Counted from the stretch's first letter, positions 9,910 to 18,294 are shown. The stretch: DNA of 64,000 bases from Schaalia sp. HMT-172 (GCF_030644365.1 NZ_CP130058.1:1612001-1676000), one strand, 5' to 3'. Notes: generated by a model from the sequence alone, not told the origin. Made by a program: numbers and translations.

Positions 9910-11643
9910 TCACGGAGTCGTCGGGTACAGATTAGCGGACCCAGAGGACGCCGGGATACCCAGGTTGCCCACCGCGGTACGCGCGACGTCGCCGAACAGC
10001 GGCGCCGACGAGTCGGATGAGACCGACGCCACTCTTGGATTGTAGAGAATCACGGCGATCGCCAGGCGCGGCGCGTCCACCGGAATGATGCCGGCCGTCG
10101 TCGAGACCAGACCCGAGGCCCCGTCGATGACCGTCTCCGCGGTGCCCGTCTTCACGCCCACTCGGTAGCCGGGAACCTTCGAGGCGCCCGCAGTACCCAG
10201 GTCGTCCTCGACGACGGACTCCATCATGGTCAGCAGCTGCGAGGCCGTACCCGCCTCCATGACCTGAACCGGCTGGGTCGCCTCGGGAACCTCGACCGTC
10301 CCGTCCGCGTTCGTCCACGACTTGACGATATGCGGGGAAATACGCACGCCGCCGTTCGCGATCGTCGCGAGCGCCGACGCCTCCTGAATCGCCGTGATCG
10401 CGTAGGCCTGGCCGAACATCGTCACGTAGCGGTCACGCCCCTGCCACTGGTCCGAACTACGCAGCAGACCCGCGGACTCGCCCGGCAGCTCGATGCCCGT
10501 CTCCTGACCGAAGCCAAACGCACGCATCATCGAATAGCGCTGGTCGTCCGTCATCGTCTGGCCGATCAGCACGGTGCCCGTGTTCGAGGACTCGGCCAGG
10601 ATACCCGTCGCCGTCAGCGTCTCCCCGCCATGCTCGTGGAAGTCCGTGATCGGGCCCCCCGCATCGGGCAGATTGAGGGAATAAGGCACCTGGAAGACGC
10701 TCGTGGGGGTGATCGTCCCCTGGTTCAGAGCCGCGCCCACCGTGATGAGCTTGCCCACCGAGCCGGGCTCGAAGGTATCTTGCACGGCGTGCACCTTCTG
10801 CGGATTCGCGTTGTCCGGCTCCTTCGAGTTCGAGTCGGCCATGACCAACACGTGGCCCGTCGCGACGTCCTCGATGACTACCGCGCCCCAGTCAGCCTGG
10901 TGCTTGGCCACGCGGGCGTCTAACAGATCCTGCACCTGATGCTGCAGATCCGCATGCAGCGTCAGCTCCACGGAGCCGCCATTCTTCGGCTCCACCGTCG
11001 TACGCTTGCCGCCCGGCATGACGGCGCCGTTGGGAGCAATTTCGAAGGCCTGCGCTCCGGGCGTACCCGTGAGCAGCTGGTCGAACTGGGCCTCCATGCC
11101 CGAGGAGCCCTGCCCCTCAGCGTTCACCGTCCCAATGACGGGGGCGGCCACGTTTCCGTTCGGGTACTCGCGCTCGAAGACCGACTCCCACTCGATGCCG
11201 TAGATGTCGAGCTTACGGATCTCGCGGTAGGTGACCGCATCGACGTTGCGCTTGATGTAGACGTAGGTCGACTCACCCAGCATCATGCCGCCGAGGACCG
11301 CCTCATCCATGCCCAGCAGCGGGGCGAGCTGATGAGCGGCCTCAGCCGGGCCTCGCCCAACCTCATTCCCGTCGTCGTCGCGGTGCACGTAGGACCGAAT
11401 GTTCACCTGGTTGACCGCGATGTCGTAGGTCTGAATTGAATTCGCCAGGACGACGCCCGTCGCATCGACGATCGAGCCGCGCGCGGCGGCCACCGACGTC
11501 GACGACGTGCGCACGCGCTGCCCCTGAGCAGCCAGGGATGGCCCCTCAATGATCTGGAGCTGGACCAGGCGCACGCCACACAGGCTCAGCGCCCCGATGA
11601 TCAGAATCAGGATCCAGCGCGAGCGTGTGAAGACGGTATCCAT
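9910..11643 (-). CDS. ftsI: Septal penicillin-binding protein FtsI (PBP3, class B transpeptidase)
   Basis: Membrane-anchored D,D-transpeptidase that cross-links septal peptidoglycan and partners FtsW; a beta-lactam target. There is a single N-terminal membrane helix (WILILIIGALSLCGVRLVQL), a dimerisation/pedestal domain, and the three active-site motifs: SVGK with the nucleophilic serine near residue 294, SSN near 351 (AESSNTGTV) and KTG near 498 (VGVKTGTAET). At 577 residues it has normal length. It follows ftsL by 17 bp and is followed directly by murF. Confidence 0.96.
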   Translation of the reverse strand: MDTVFTRSRWILILIIGALSLCGVRLVQLQIIEGPSLAAQGQRVRTSSTSVAAARGSIVDATGVVLANSIQTYDIAVNQVNIRSYVHRDDDGNEVGRGPAEAAHQLAPLLGMDEAVLGGMMLGESTYVYIKRNVDAVTYREIRKLDIYGIEWESVFEREYPNGNVAAPVIGTVNAEGQGSSGMEAQFDQLLTGTPGAQAFEIAPNGAVMPGGKRTTVEPKNGGSVELTLHADLQHQVQDLLDARVAKHQADWGAVVIEDVATGHVLVMADSNSKEPDNANPQKVHAVQDTFEPGSVGKLITVGAALNQGTITPTSVFQVPYSLNLPDAGGPITDFHEHGGETLTATGILAESSNTGTVLIGQTMTDDQRYSMMRAFGFGQETGIELPGESAGLLRSSDQWQGRDRYVTMFGQAYAITAIQEASALATIANGGVRISPHIVKSWTNADGTVEVPEATQPVQVMEAGTASQLLTMMESVVEDDLGTAGASKVPGYRVGVKTGTAETVIDGASGLVSTTAGIIPVDAPRLAIAVILYNPRVASVSSDSSAPLFGDVARTAVGNLGIPASSGSANLYPTTP

Positions 11644-11660
11644 AGGAATGACGCTCCGCG

Positions 11661-12053
11661 TTACTTGGCGGGGGTCCCGCCCTCAACGGTTCCCGTCTCG
11701 AGCGTGATGAAGCCCGAGGTACCAGCGGGGACCATGCCGTTGGCCTTCGCGGCCTTCTCGAGCTCCGCGGGCGAGGCCTTGCGGTCCAGTTCGGCGCGCA
11801 TGGTCCACGACTGTGCTTCCAGCTCGTTGAGCGCCAGCTGCTGCTCGCGAATCTCGAAGGAAGTCTGAGCCATGCGGGTGTTGAGCACCATCGACGCGAG
11901 CACGGAGGCCAGGGCGACGGCGACGAGGAGCATGAGGATGGCCACGGCCGAGCGGCGCGGACGAGTCCCCTCGACGATACGAAGCTCGCGAACCTCCTCA
12001 CGGCGCAGCTCAGGGCGGGCCGCAGGACGTGCCTTGGCAGTTGCTGCACTCAT
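11661..12053 (-). CDS. ftsL: Small septum protein FtsL-like
   Basis: Short bitopic divisome protein expected to form a coiled-coil complex with FtsQ (DivIB) and a DivIC-type partner. The 130 residues start at ATG 12053 (ATGA overlap with the rsmH stop, GGAAGGAT site). A basic cytoplasmic tail precedes one membrane helix (AILMLLVAVALASVLASMVL), then a heptad-like Leu/Glu-rich segment (FEIREQQLALNELEAQSWTM). FtsL sequences are poorly conserved, so the call rests on size, topology and position between rsmH and ftsI. The frame extends upstream antisense-free into rsmH, but that part is only shadow. Confidence 0.85.
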   Translation of the reverse strand: MSAATAKARPAARPELRREEVRELRIVEGTRPRRSAVAILMLLVAVALASVLASMVLNTRMAQTSFEIREQQLALNELEAQSWTMRAELDRKASPAELEKAAKANGMVPAGTSGFITLETGTVEGGTPAK

Positions 12054-13093
12054 GAGAGATCCTTCCATTCGGCAATGAGTTCCGCTCCGCGCAGTCGCAC
12101 GGAAGCTGATCGGGGGTTGTGGTCTTGTTCGGCTCGGTCGGCGCGATTCGCGCCCTTGGTGAGCAGTCTGAGGCTGGGGGCCATCTCGTCTGGGATGATC
12201 GGCAACCCGGGGGGCGCGGCGCTGGTAGAACCGCGGCGCAAGATGTCTTTGACTAGTCGGTCTTCGAGACTCTGGTACGACTCGACCACCAGGCGCCCTC
12301 CGACCCTCAGGCACGACAGGGCGCGCGGCAGGGCGCGCTCCAAGATGGTGAGCTCATCGTTGACGGCCACGCGCAGCGCCTGGAAGGTGCGTTTTGCGGG
12401 GTTGCCGCCGGTGCGGCGCGCCGGTGCGGGGATGGCCTCGCGGATGATGTCCACGAGTTCGCCCGTGCGCGTGATGGGGGCGTCGTCCCTACGGCGAATG
12501 ATCAGTCGCGCGATGCGGGGCGCAAACTTCTCTTCGCCGTAGGTACGCAGGATCCGGATGAGCTCCCCCTCCGAGGCGGTGGCCAGGAGGTCAGCGGCGC
12601 TGCGTCCGGCGGTCGCGTCCATGCGCATGTCGAGCGGCGCGTCCTTCGAATAGGCGAAGCCCCGGTCAGCTTCGTCGAGCTGGAGGGAGGACACTCCCAG
12701 GTCCATGAGGACCCCGTCGATGCGCGCGCCGCGACCGCACTGCTCGGCCACGGCCTCGTCAATGCGATCGTAGGTCGTGTGGACCGCGCGGAAGCGGCTC
12801 CCGAATCGTTGGAGGCGAGCGGAGGCAAGCGCGATAGCCTGCGGGTCACGGTCGATACCGATAACGGTCAGCTCGTCGAAGCGCTCGAGCGCGCCCTCGG
12901 TGTGACCGCCCATCCCCAAGGTGGCGTCCACCAGGACGGCTCCGGGGGCGTCAATCGCGGGCGCGAGCATGTCGAGGCACTCGGCGAGGAGGACGGGGAC
13001 GTGGCGCTCGGCAGCGGGGCGACCGAGGTCGACCTCGTCGGCCGAGCCCGCGGGGCGCGACGAATCGCGCACCGAGTCCAGTGCATGCGCCAT
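12050..13093 (-). CDS. rsmH: 16S rRNA (cytosine1402-N4)-methyltransferase RsmH (MraW)
   Basis: SAM-dependent methyltransferase acting on C1402 of 16S rRNA in the decoding centre. Motifs: the N-terminal HVPVLLAECLDML, the SAM loop DATLGMGGHTEGAL, GVLMDLGVSSLQLDEADRGF and the C-terminal GGRLVVESYQSLEDR (SYHSLED in most relatives, here SYQSLED). The ATG at 13093 has a perfect AAGGAGGTG site and gives 347 residues; the upstream in-frame extension lacks a site. Second gene of the dcw cluster after mraZ. Confidence 0.97.
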   Translation of the reverse strand: MAHALDSVRDSSRPAGSADEVDLGRPAAERHVPVLLAECLDMLAPAIDAPGAVLVDATLGMGGHTEGALERFDELTVIGIDRDPQAIALASARLQRFGSRFRAVHTTYDRIDEAVAEQCGRGARIDGVLMDLGVSSLQLDEADRGFAYSKDAPLDMRMDATAGRSAADLLATASEGELIRILRTYGEEKFAPRIARLIIRRRDDAPITRTGELVDIIREAIPAPARRTGGNPAKRTFQALRVAVNDELTILERALPRALSCLRVGGRLVVESYQSLEDRLVKDILRRGSTSAAPPGLPIIPDEMAPSLRLLTKGANRADRAEQDHNPRSASVRLRGAELIAEWKDLS

Positions 13094-13212
13094 GCCACAC
13101 CTCCTTGTCGTTCGTCGCGACCGGTGTCCGACCCGTCCACCCAGGTCCCCCACCGTGCTCCGCCACCGGGGAAGTGATGTCGGAACAGCGGGCGGAGACC
13201 TCGGAGTACGGG

Positions 13213-13644
13213 TCAGAACATCCCGGGAATAATTTCTTCTGCTGTATTGGAGAAGACCTCTTCCTGGACGGCGAGATATTCGCGCCAGGCCGAGGCGTTC
13301 CAGATTTCGGCTCGCGAGCCCGCGCCGATGACAGCGAGCTCACGGTCCAGCCCCGCGTATGCGCGCAGGTCCGCGGGGACGCTGATACGCCCCTGCTTGT
13401 CCGGAATCTCCTTATAGGCCCCCGAGAGCATCACGCGGATCCAGTCGCGCGCCTGTTTGGAGGACAGGGGTGCGCGGCGAAGCTCTGCGGTCATGCTCTC
13501 GAATTCCGCGGCGGGGAAGGCGTACACGCAGTGCTCTTGGCCGCGAGTGAGGACGATCCCGCCCTCCATGTCCTCGCGAAAGCGCGCGGGCAGGAACATG
13601 CGTCCTTTGTCGTCGAGCTTGGGCTCGTACGTGCCGAGGAACAT
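13213..13644 (-). CDS. mraZ: Transcriptional regulator MraZ
   Basis: DNA-binding protein with two SpoVT/AbrB-like halves that represses its own dcw promoter in species studied. The 143 residues start [15 protein letters not shown] and contain the second repeat [16 protein letters not shown], both hallmark MraZ segments. The ATG at 13644 follows a GGGGAGG site. It is first in the cluster, and three MraZ boxes at 13674-13698 lie 30 bp upstream, so autoregulation is strongly supported. Confidence 0.97.
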   Translation of the reverse strand: MFLGTYEPKLDDKGRMFLPARFREDMEGGIVLTRGQEHCVYAFPAAEFESMTAELRRAPLSSKQARDWIRVMLSGAYKEIPDKQGRISVPADLRAYAGLDRELAVIGAGSRAEIWNASAWREYLAVQEEVFSNTAEEIIPGMF

Positions 13645-13673
13645 GTCACCGCCCTCCCCTGTTCGGAACTTTC

Positions 13674-13698
13674 CCCCACTTTAACCCACCAAGCCCCA
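13674..13698 (-). promoter_or_regulatory. MraZ operator: three direct TGGGN boxes
   Basis: Read on the minus strand this holds TGGGG, TGGGT and TGGGG, each separated by exactly 5 bp (10-bp period), starting 30 bp before the mraZ ATG. Known MraZ sites are direct TGGGN repeats with 5-bp spacers upstream of mraZ, so this matches fully. It should bind the MraZ ring and repress the dcw operon. A possible -35/-10 pair lies further upstream (TTGGAA, then CATAAG), but I cannot place the start site with confidence. Confidence 0.88.
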
Positions 13699-13942
13699 TA
13701 TTTACAGAGAAACGTGCGGCGTGGCGCGCGATACTTATGGCATTTTTGGCATGTTTCCAATGAAAAATTGCCGTGGAGAAAAGTGGAGGAAATCTAGCAC
13801 ACAATCTGCGTGCGAGGAGGGCCATTCACAACCCGCCGGCGTCAATCCCGGGCCGCACACGTGAGATATTTCCTTGATATTCCGCGGATTATCAACGAGG
13901 CCGGGACGCGCTCGGGCGCCGCTCCCCCACCAGTGGAGGGCG

Positions 13943-14030
13943 GTGGGGAGGAGAGTGGGGAACCCCGTGGGGCACGGTGGGGCGCGCCGTGGGGAGGAGA
14001 GTGGGGAACCCCGTGGGGAGGAGAGTGGGG
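13943..14030 (+). repeat. GTGGGG array with 12-bp period
   Basis: Eight copies of GTGGGG start at 13943, 13955, 13967, 13977, 13989, 14001, 14013 and 14025. All steps are 12 bp except one of 10 bp. Spacers alternate among AGGAGA, AACCCC, CACG and CGCGCC. The run lies about 250-390 bp upstream of mraZ and is not coding as far as I can tell. Confidence 0.9.
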
Positions 14031-14130
14031 AGCGCCCGGGGCGGATGGGGGGTTTTGCACCATTAGAAGCATCGCTACGGCGTGTCGCCGGCGTGTCGCA
14101 TCCCTATTGATGCAATTCCCCCCTCGCAAC

Positions 14131-14180
14131 GGGGAGGAGAGTGGGGAACCCCGTGGGGCACGGTGGGGCGCGCCGTGGGA
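14131..14180 (+). repeat. Second copy of the GTGGGG repeat block
   Basis: Positions 14131-14179 are identical to 13945-13993 (49 bp), so the block is duplicated 186 bp apart. It contains four more GGGG-containing units with the same order of spacers, and ends in GTGGGA instead of GTGGGG. The 100 bp between the two blocks is ordinary sequence. Confidence 0.9.
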
Positions 14181-14221
14181 AGCGCGGCAGGGAGGCTAGA
14201 TCGCCCCCCACAGACACCGAA

Positions 14222-14249
14222 GCGGGGGCGCGCCCACGCGCACCCCCGC
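14222..14249 (-). terminator. Possible terminator after the DUF3040 gene
   Basis: GCGGGGG...CCCCCGC arms with a small bulge lie 24 bp beyond the stop of the DUF3040 gene. No T-run follows, so this may only be an mRNA end-protecting hairpin. Confidence 0.4.
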
Positions 14250-14273
14250 CCCTCAACCCGGCAGTCGGTCAGG

Positions 14274-14693
14274 TCAGTCGTCGTTCTTCCGGTCGTCCCA
14301 GCGTCGTTCCTGATCCTGAATGAAAGAGTCCCAGCCGCCGCTTTCCTTGCTCTTCTTCCGCCTGGCGGCCTGCCCCGTCTCCTCCGAGGACGTCGCCCCC
14401 GGGCGGGACAGCGCGAACAGGACGCCGGCGACGGTCAGCGCGAAACCGACGACCCCGAGCAGGATCGACACGACCGAGTACCCCAAAGAGACGGCCGCGA
14501 CCAGGACGACCATGCCCAAGACAGCTCCCCCAAAGCCGAGGGCGATGCGTCGAGGCACCCGCGGCCCGCTCGAGGGCTCGGACTCCTCCGCGGCAGCAGG
14601 AGCGGACATCTGTGAGGCCAGCGCGGGGTCCTCCTCGCGCAGGGACGCCTCCATCTGCTCCAGGACCTTCTTCTCATACTCGGTGAGAGCCAT
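14274..14693 (-). CDS. DUF3040 family membrane protein
   Basis: Small actinobacterial protein of unknown function, 139 residues. The N-terminus MALTEYEKKVLEQMEASLRE is typical of DUF3040, followed by EEDPALAS, two membrane helices (ALGFGGAVLGMVVLVAAVSL and SVVSILLGVVGFALTVAGVL) and a charged tail with a run of lysines and aspartates. AAAGGGG precedes the ATG. Genes of this family often sit near mraZ/dcw in actinobacteria, as here, suggesting an envelope-related role; that is only inference. Confidence 0.88.
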   Translation of the reverse strand: MALTEYEKKVLEQMEASLREEDPALASQMSAPAAAEESEPSSGPRVPRRIALGFGGAVLGMVVLVAAVSLGYSVVSILLGVVGFALTVAGVLFALSRPGATSSEETGQAARRKKSKESGGWDSFIQDQERRWDDRKNDD

Positions 14694-14761
14694 TGCGTGC
14701 CCCTTTCGGACGGTAACTGCTCACAAGCTTAGCGTGTGCCTTGCTCGGGAGACGAACCGGC

Positions 14762-16093
14762 TCACAGGAGCATCCCCTGCTCGCCGCGCGCATCACCGGC
14801 AGACCCGGCCGAGGCCTCGGACGAGTCGGACCTGCCCGAGGGGTGTCCGTCCTCCGCTCCAAAGGAACGCCTCCCCGGGACCTTCTTTCCCAAGAGGGTG
14901 GCCGGCGCCAGGGCCCCGGCACCGAACTTGGAGCGAATCTGATCCATCGCACGCTCGGAGGCTGCGGGGCGCTCGTCCCGGTCCAGTGTCACGGCCACGC
15001 CACCGGAACGCGACTGCAAGCCCTCCACGCGCACGCCGAAAAGCCTCACTCCCCCGATCGGCATGTCCTCGCGGGCAAACAAAGACTGGGCAGCGCGAGC
15101 GATGTCTCGCCCGGTGTCGGTGGGAGCGACCAGGCTCACGCTGCGTGTGATCGTGTGAAAATCGGCGCCTCGCATCTTGATCCCGACCGTCCATCCGACG
15201 ACTCCCCCGGCGCGTAGCCTGCGCGCACAGTCGTGAGCGGCAGCCAGGATGAACTCCTCGATCAGCTCCCGCGAGCGCACGTCCTCCTCGAAGGTACGTT
15301 CCATGCCGACGGACTTCTCGGAGCGTGAGGCGGCGACCGGGCGTGGGTCGATGCCCCAGGCGAGGTCATGGAGATGGTGGGCGGCGGCGACGCCGAGCAG
15401 CTTGGACAGGCGCGCAACGGGGGCATGGGCGAGGTCACCGATCGTGTCAATACCCTCGCGGTCGAGGATGGCCCCAGTCCTGCCGCCGACTCCCCACAGT
15501 GCGCCGACGGGCAGGCCGTGCAAGAAGTCGACGGTGGCTGGTGCGGGGATGAGCAGGAGGCCGTCAGGCTTGGCATGCGAGGAGGCGATCTTAGCGACCG
15601 ACTTGGTGGCGGCGATACCCACTGAGGCGGGCAAGCCCACGCTCTCTCGGATGCGGGCGCGGATGAGGCGGGCGATGCGGGTGGGAGTCCCCAGGCGGCG
15701 CCGGGCACCGGACACGTCGAGGAAGGCCTCGTCGATGGAGACCTGTTCGAGGTCGGGGGTCACGGTGGCGAGAATCTCCATGACCTGGCGGGAGTAGCGG
15801 CGGTACAGGGAGTGGCTGCCGGGGATGAACGCGGCCGTGGGGCACAGCGCGCGGGCGCGCGAGGTGGGCATGCCTGCGCGCACACCCAGGGCGCGCGCCT
15901 CGTAGGTCGCGGAGGTGACGACGCCGCGCCCGGAGGTGCCGCCCACGATGATGGGCCTGCCGACGAGCGAGGGGTCTTCGCGCATCTCGACCTGGGCGAA
16001 AAACGAGTCCATGTCCACGTGCAGGATCGGCGTGGCGGAGTCGTCCGATCCCCAGTCACGTTTCGCGCGCGCATCCCTGGGAGCGTTTGACAT
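14762..16093 (-). CDS. dinB: DNA polymerase IV (Y-family, DinB)
   Basis: Error-prone translesion polymerase. The palm motif ILHVDMDSFFAQVE and the catalytic SIDEAFLDVSG carry the metal-binding Asp and Glu residues; the steric region MPTSRARALCPTA, helix-hairpin-helix stretch (GRTGAILDREGIDTIGDLA) and the little-finger domain follow. The last 60 residues are a Ser/Glu/Asp/Gly-rich tail; I see no clear QLxLF-type clamp-binding motif there. ATG 16093 has AGGAGGTGAC upstream. I see no LexA box in the short upstream region, so SOS control is not evident. Confidence 0.95.
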   Translation of the reverse strand: MSNAPRDARAKRDWGSDDSATPILHVDMDSFFAQVEMREDPSLVGRPIIVGGTSGRGVVTSATYEARALGVRAGMPTSRARALCPTAAFIPGSHSLYRRYSRQVMEILATVTPDLEQVSIDEAFLDVSGARRRLGTPTRIARLIRARIRESVGLPASVGIAATKSVAKIASSHAKPDGLLLIPAPATVDFLHGLPVGALWGVGGRTGAILDREGIDTIGDLAHAPVARLSKLLGVAAAHHLHDLAWGIDPRPVAASRSEKSVGMERTFEEDVRSRELIEEFILAAAHDCARRLRAGGVVGWTVGIKMRGADFHTITRSVSLVAPTDTGRDIARAAQSLFAREDMPIGGVRLFGVRVEGLQSRSGGVAVTLDRDERPAASERAMDQIRSKFGAGALAPATLLGKKVPGRRSFGAEDGHPSGRSDSSEASAGSAGDARGEQGMLL

Positions 16094-16128
16094 GTCACCT
16101 CCTGACTCCGATGTCTTGGTCCCACGGT

Positions 16129-16134
16129 TACAGT
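16129..16134 (+). promoter_or_regulatory. -10 box TACAGT, leaderless arrangement
   Basis: TACAGT ends 7 bp before the ATG at 16142, with no ribosome site between. This spacing places the transcription start at or next to the start codon. Confidence 0.55.
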
Positions 16135-16141
16135 GTCAACC

Positions 16142-16963
16142 ATGGCACGCTCATCTTCGTCACGCGACATCTCCTTCGAGACGGATTTCGGCTCCGCGCG
16201 CATACGATGGGATGGTCCGCGCGCCACGCTCTTCCTCGATGGAGTGGAGTCCTCGGCGGTGGACACCTCTGACCCGACCTACCTGGAGTTTGAGTACATG
16301 CAGCATATGAGCGCGGTCGTGGCCGCATCGCGGGGCGAGGGGGATCGATTTCGCGCGCTGCATGTGGGTGGCGCCGCGTGCGCGCTGGCGTGCGCGTGGT
16401 CGGCGCGGTATCCCCAGTCTCGGCACGTGGCCGTGGAGGTGGACGGGGCGCTGGCCGCGCAGGTGCGCGAGCATTTTCCGATTCCCAAGGCCCCGCAGGT
16501 CAAGATTCGCGTGGGGGATGGCCGCGCGGTCCTGGACGCGGCCCGCGAGGGGGCTTTCGACGTGATTGTGCGTGACGCCTTCGCTGCGGGCGTGACGCCG
16601 GGGCACCTGCGCACGCTCGAGTGTGCCCGCCAGGCACGCCGCGCTCTCGCCCCCTCGGGCGTCTATCTGGTCAATTGCGCGCACGGGGGCGAGGCCAACG
16701 CCCGCCAGGACGTGGCGGCGCTGCAGGAGGTCTTCCCCTTCGTGGCGTCCATTCAGGATCCGAAGGTGGGGCGAAGTGGGCGCCGCGGCAACGTGGTGGC
16801 CGTCGCCTGCAATCAGGGCGTCGTCGACGCGGACGAGATCGATCGCGCTCTTCGCACGCTCGCACTTCCGGCGCGCATCACGCGGCCGAGGGAGCTGACG
16901 CGCTGGGTGGCGGGGTGCCCGCCCCTGACGGATGAGCAGGTCGGCTATCCCCCGTCGCATTGA
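16142..16963 (+). CDS. Spermidine-synthase-like SAM-dependent methyltransferase
   Basis: Class I Rossmann protein of the spermidine-synthase-like family, 273 residues from ATG 16142. It has the segment PTYLEFEYMQHMSAVV, the nucleotide loop ALHVGGAACALA, an acidic HVAVEVDGALA strand end, and DVIVRDAFAAGVTP, the position where true spermidine synthases carry DSSDP. The replacement of that motif argues against polyamine synthesis; the substrate is unknown. A GTG at 16133 would add three residues, but the TACAGT box overlaps it. It is divergent from dinB. Confidence 0.8.
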   Translation: MARSSSSRDISFETDFGSARIRWDGPRATLFLDGVESSAVDTSDPTYLEFEYMQHMSAVVAASRGEGDRFRALHVGGAACALACAWSARYPQSRHVAVEVDGALAAQVREHFPIPKAPQVKIRVGDGRAVLDAAREGAFDVIVRDAFAAGVTPGHLRTLECARQARRALAPSGVYLVNCAHGGEANARQDVAALQEVFPFVASIQDPKVGRSGRRGNVVAVACNQGVVDADEIDRALRTLALPARITRPRELTRWVAGCPPLTDEQVGYPPSH

Positions 16964-17038
16964 CGAGGCCTGCCCTCCGTCTCGCTCCCGTTCGACGCCG
17001 GGCGGGCGCTCCCAGACGAGGCCGGGCGTGCGCCGCGC
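16962..17038 (+). repeat. Two GACGAGGCC-cored elements between convergent genes
   Basis: GACGAGGCCTG (16962) and GACGAGGCCGGGCG (17015) lie between the convergent methyltransferase and PAC2 genes; the first overlaps the methyltransferase stop codon. Similar sequences recur elsewhere in the window (see findings). Confidence 0.4.
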
Positions 17039-18115
17039 TCAGGCGCGGTGGCGCGGTGCGGAGGGCCCGGGCTCTTGGCCGTTGCGGCGCGCCTCGACGC
17101 GGGCGAGCACGTCTTCGAGGGTGTCGGGCTTGGGGGGTTCCTCGGGGTTATCGACGCGAGGGGCGCGCTGGACGGACTGGATTTCCTCGTCCTTGGCGCG
17201 CGAGACCTGCGCGAGGTAGGCCTCGATGACGTCGCCAATATCCTTGGTGGCCTTCTCTTCTCCGCGCGCGGCAGGCGGCTGGCCCATGCCGGGCAGGGGA
17301 ATAGCCCCATCCCCACCGCTCCACGCGTCGAAGTGCTCTTCGAGGGCGCTCACGGTGTGGGCGATCTCGGGGTTGTTCTCGACGAGCTTCTCGATGTTCT
17401 CCTGGTCTTGGGCGGCGCCCTGTTCGAGGTCGCCGACGGGCAGGGACAGGTCCGCGAACTTCGCGAAGGAGGTGAGCAGCGCCGAGGATGCGGCCGGGTA
17501 GCCGGTGTCGGCCATGTAGAACGGGACGGCACCCAGCAGCGCCAGCCCGCCCATGCCTCGTTGCCCCATGCGGATCTGCACGAAGGTCGACAGGGGCGCA
17601 GGGAACTGCATGTGGTTCGCGATCGTGGCCCCACCCGCGGGCAGCAGGGAGGCGTCGGTCGCCTGCACGTGCACGGGGGTCGGGCGCGTATGGGGGACGC
17701 CGGAGGGAACGCCGTGCAACGAGAAGGTGATCTCGACGCCCGCGCGCTCGCAGATGCCGCTGATCGCGTTGGTGAAAGACTCCCAGTGGGCGTCCGGTTC
17801 CGCGCCATGCAGGACCAGGATCGGGTTACCCATATCGTCCTCGACCAGGTCGAGAACGGTCTGGGGCATCACCATGTCCGGGGAGGACACCCAGTCCTCG
17901 ACGGTGATAATCGGCCGGTGGGATCGGTAGTCCACGAGCGCGTCGGCGTCAAAGGTCGCGACGCGCTCGTTGTGCAGCGAGCGCAGCATCTGCCCGATGG
18001 CCATGCGCCCGGCCCCACCGGCGTCGATCGCCCCGTCGAAGTGGATGAGGAGGATCTTGGCCTTTGCGCCCGCGGCGGGGCCATCCTCGTAAAGGTCGGT
18101 CGCGTTGATGCTCAC
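17039..18115 (-). CDS. PAC2 family protein
   Basis: Member of the PAC2 (proteasome assembly chaperone 2-like, ATP-grasp-like) family common in actinobacteria; function in bacteria is unclear. The 358 residues contain ILLIHFDGAIDAGGAGRMAI, the stretch PILVLHGAEPDAHWESF and the core LHGVPSGVPHTRP with ATIANHMQFPA. The C-terminal 100 residues are acidic and helix-rich (LEQGAAQDQENIEKLVENN) and end in a disordered tail rich in Pro and Arg. An AGGAGGAGAC site precedes ATG 18115. It is convergent with the methyltransferase gene. Confidence 0.87.
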   Translation of the reverse strand: MSINATDLYEDGPAAGAKAKILLIHFDGAIDAGGAGRMAIGQMLRSLHNERVATFDADALVDYRSHRPIITVEDWVSSPDMVMPQTVLDLVEDDMGNPILVLHGAEPDAHWESFTNAISGICERAGVEITFSLHGVPSGVPHTRPTPVHVQATDASLLPAGGATIANHMQFPAPLSTFVQIRMGQRGMGGLALLGAVPFYMADTGYPAASSALLTSFAKFADLSLPVGDLEQGAAQDQENIEKLVENNPEIAHTVSALEEHFDAWSGGDGAIPLPGMGQPPAARGEEKATKDIGDVIEAYLAQVSRAKDEEIQSVQRAPRVDNPEEPPKPDTLEDVLARVEARRNGQEPGPSAPRHRA

Positions 18116-18294
18116 GTCTCCTCCTCATGCTCGATCTTCTTCGTCGTGTCTAACGTACCCGCGAGGCACCCGCCGCGTCACCCGGGAACGCCATTTGAGC
18201 TTGGGGCGAAGCGCGCGAGTCGAATTGCGGCTGTTCACAGCGCAGCGACGAAAAGTGAGGGACAATAGAAGGCCACCAAAATCGAGGAGGACCC

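Larger units (their letters stand above)
13645..14273. other. 629-bp gene-free region between DUF3040 gene and mraZ
   Basis: No conserved gene is seen. The part next to mraZ (13645-13800) is AT-richer than its surroundings and holds the MraZ boxes and presumably the dcw promoter. The middle (13943-14030) and 14131-14180 hold the GTGGGG arrays; 14222-14249 can form a hairpin after the DUF3040 gene. Open frames here are repetitive (Gly/Glu/Trp/Pro from the G-rich repeats) and lack a ribosome site. Confidence 0.8.

Noticed and set aside
13943-14180. Possible CRISPR array
   Set aside because: Units are 12 bp and spacers are short and repeated; no cas genes are nearby.
13810-14199. Small plus-strand open frames across the GTGGGG arrays
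   Set aside because: Products are repetitive (Gly-Glu-Trp-Gly) and follow the DNA repeat; no ribosome site or conserved pattern.
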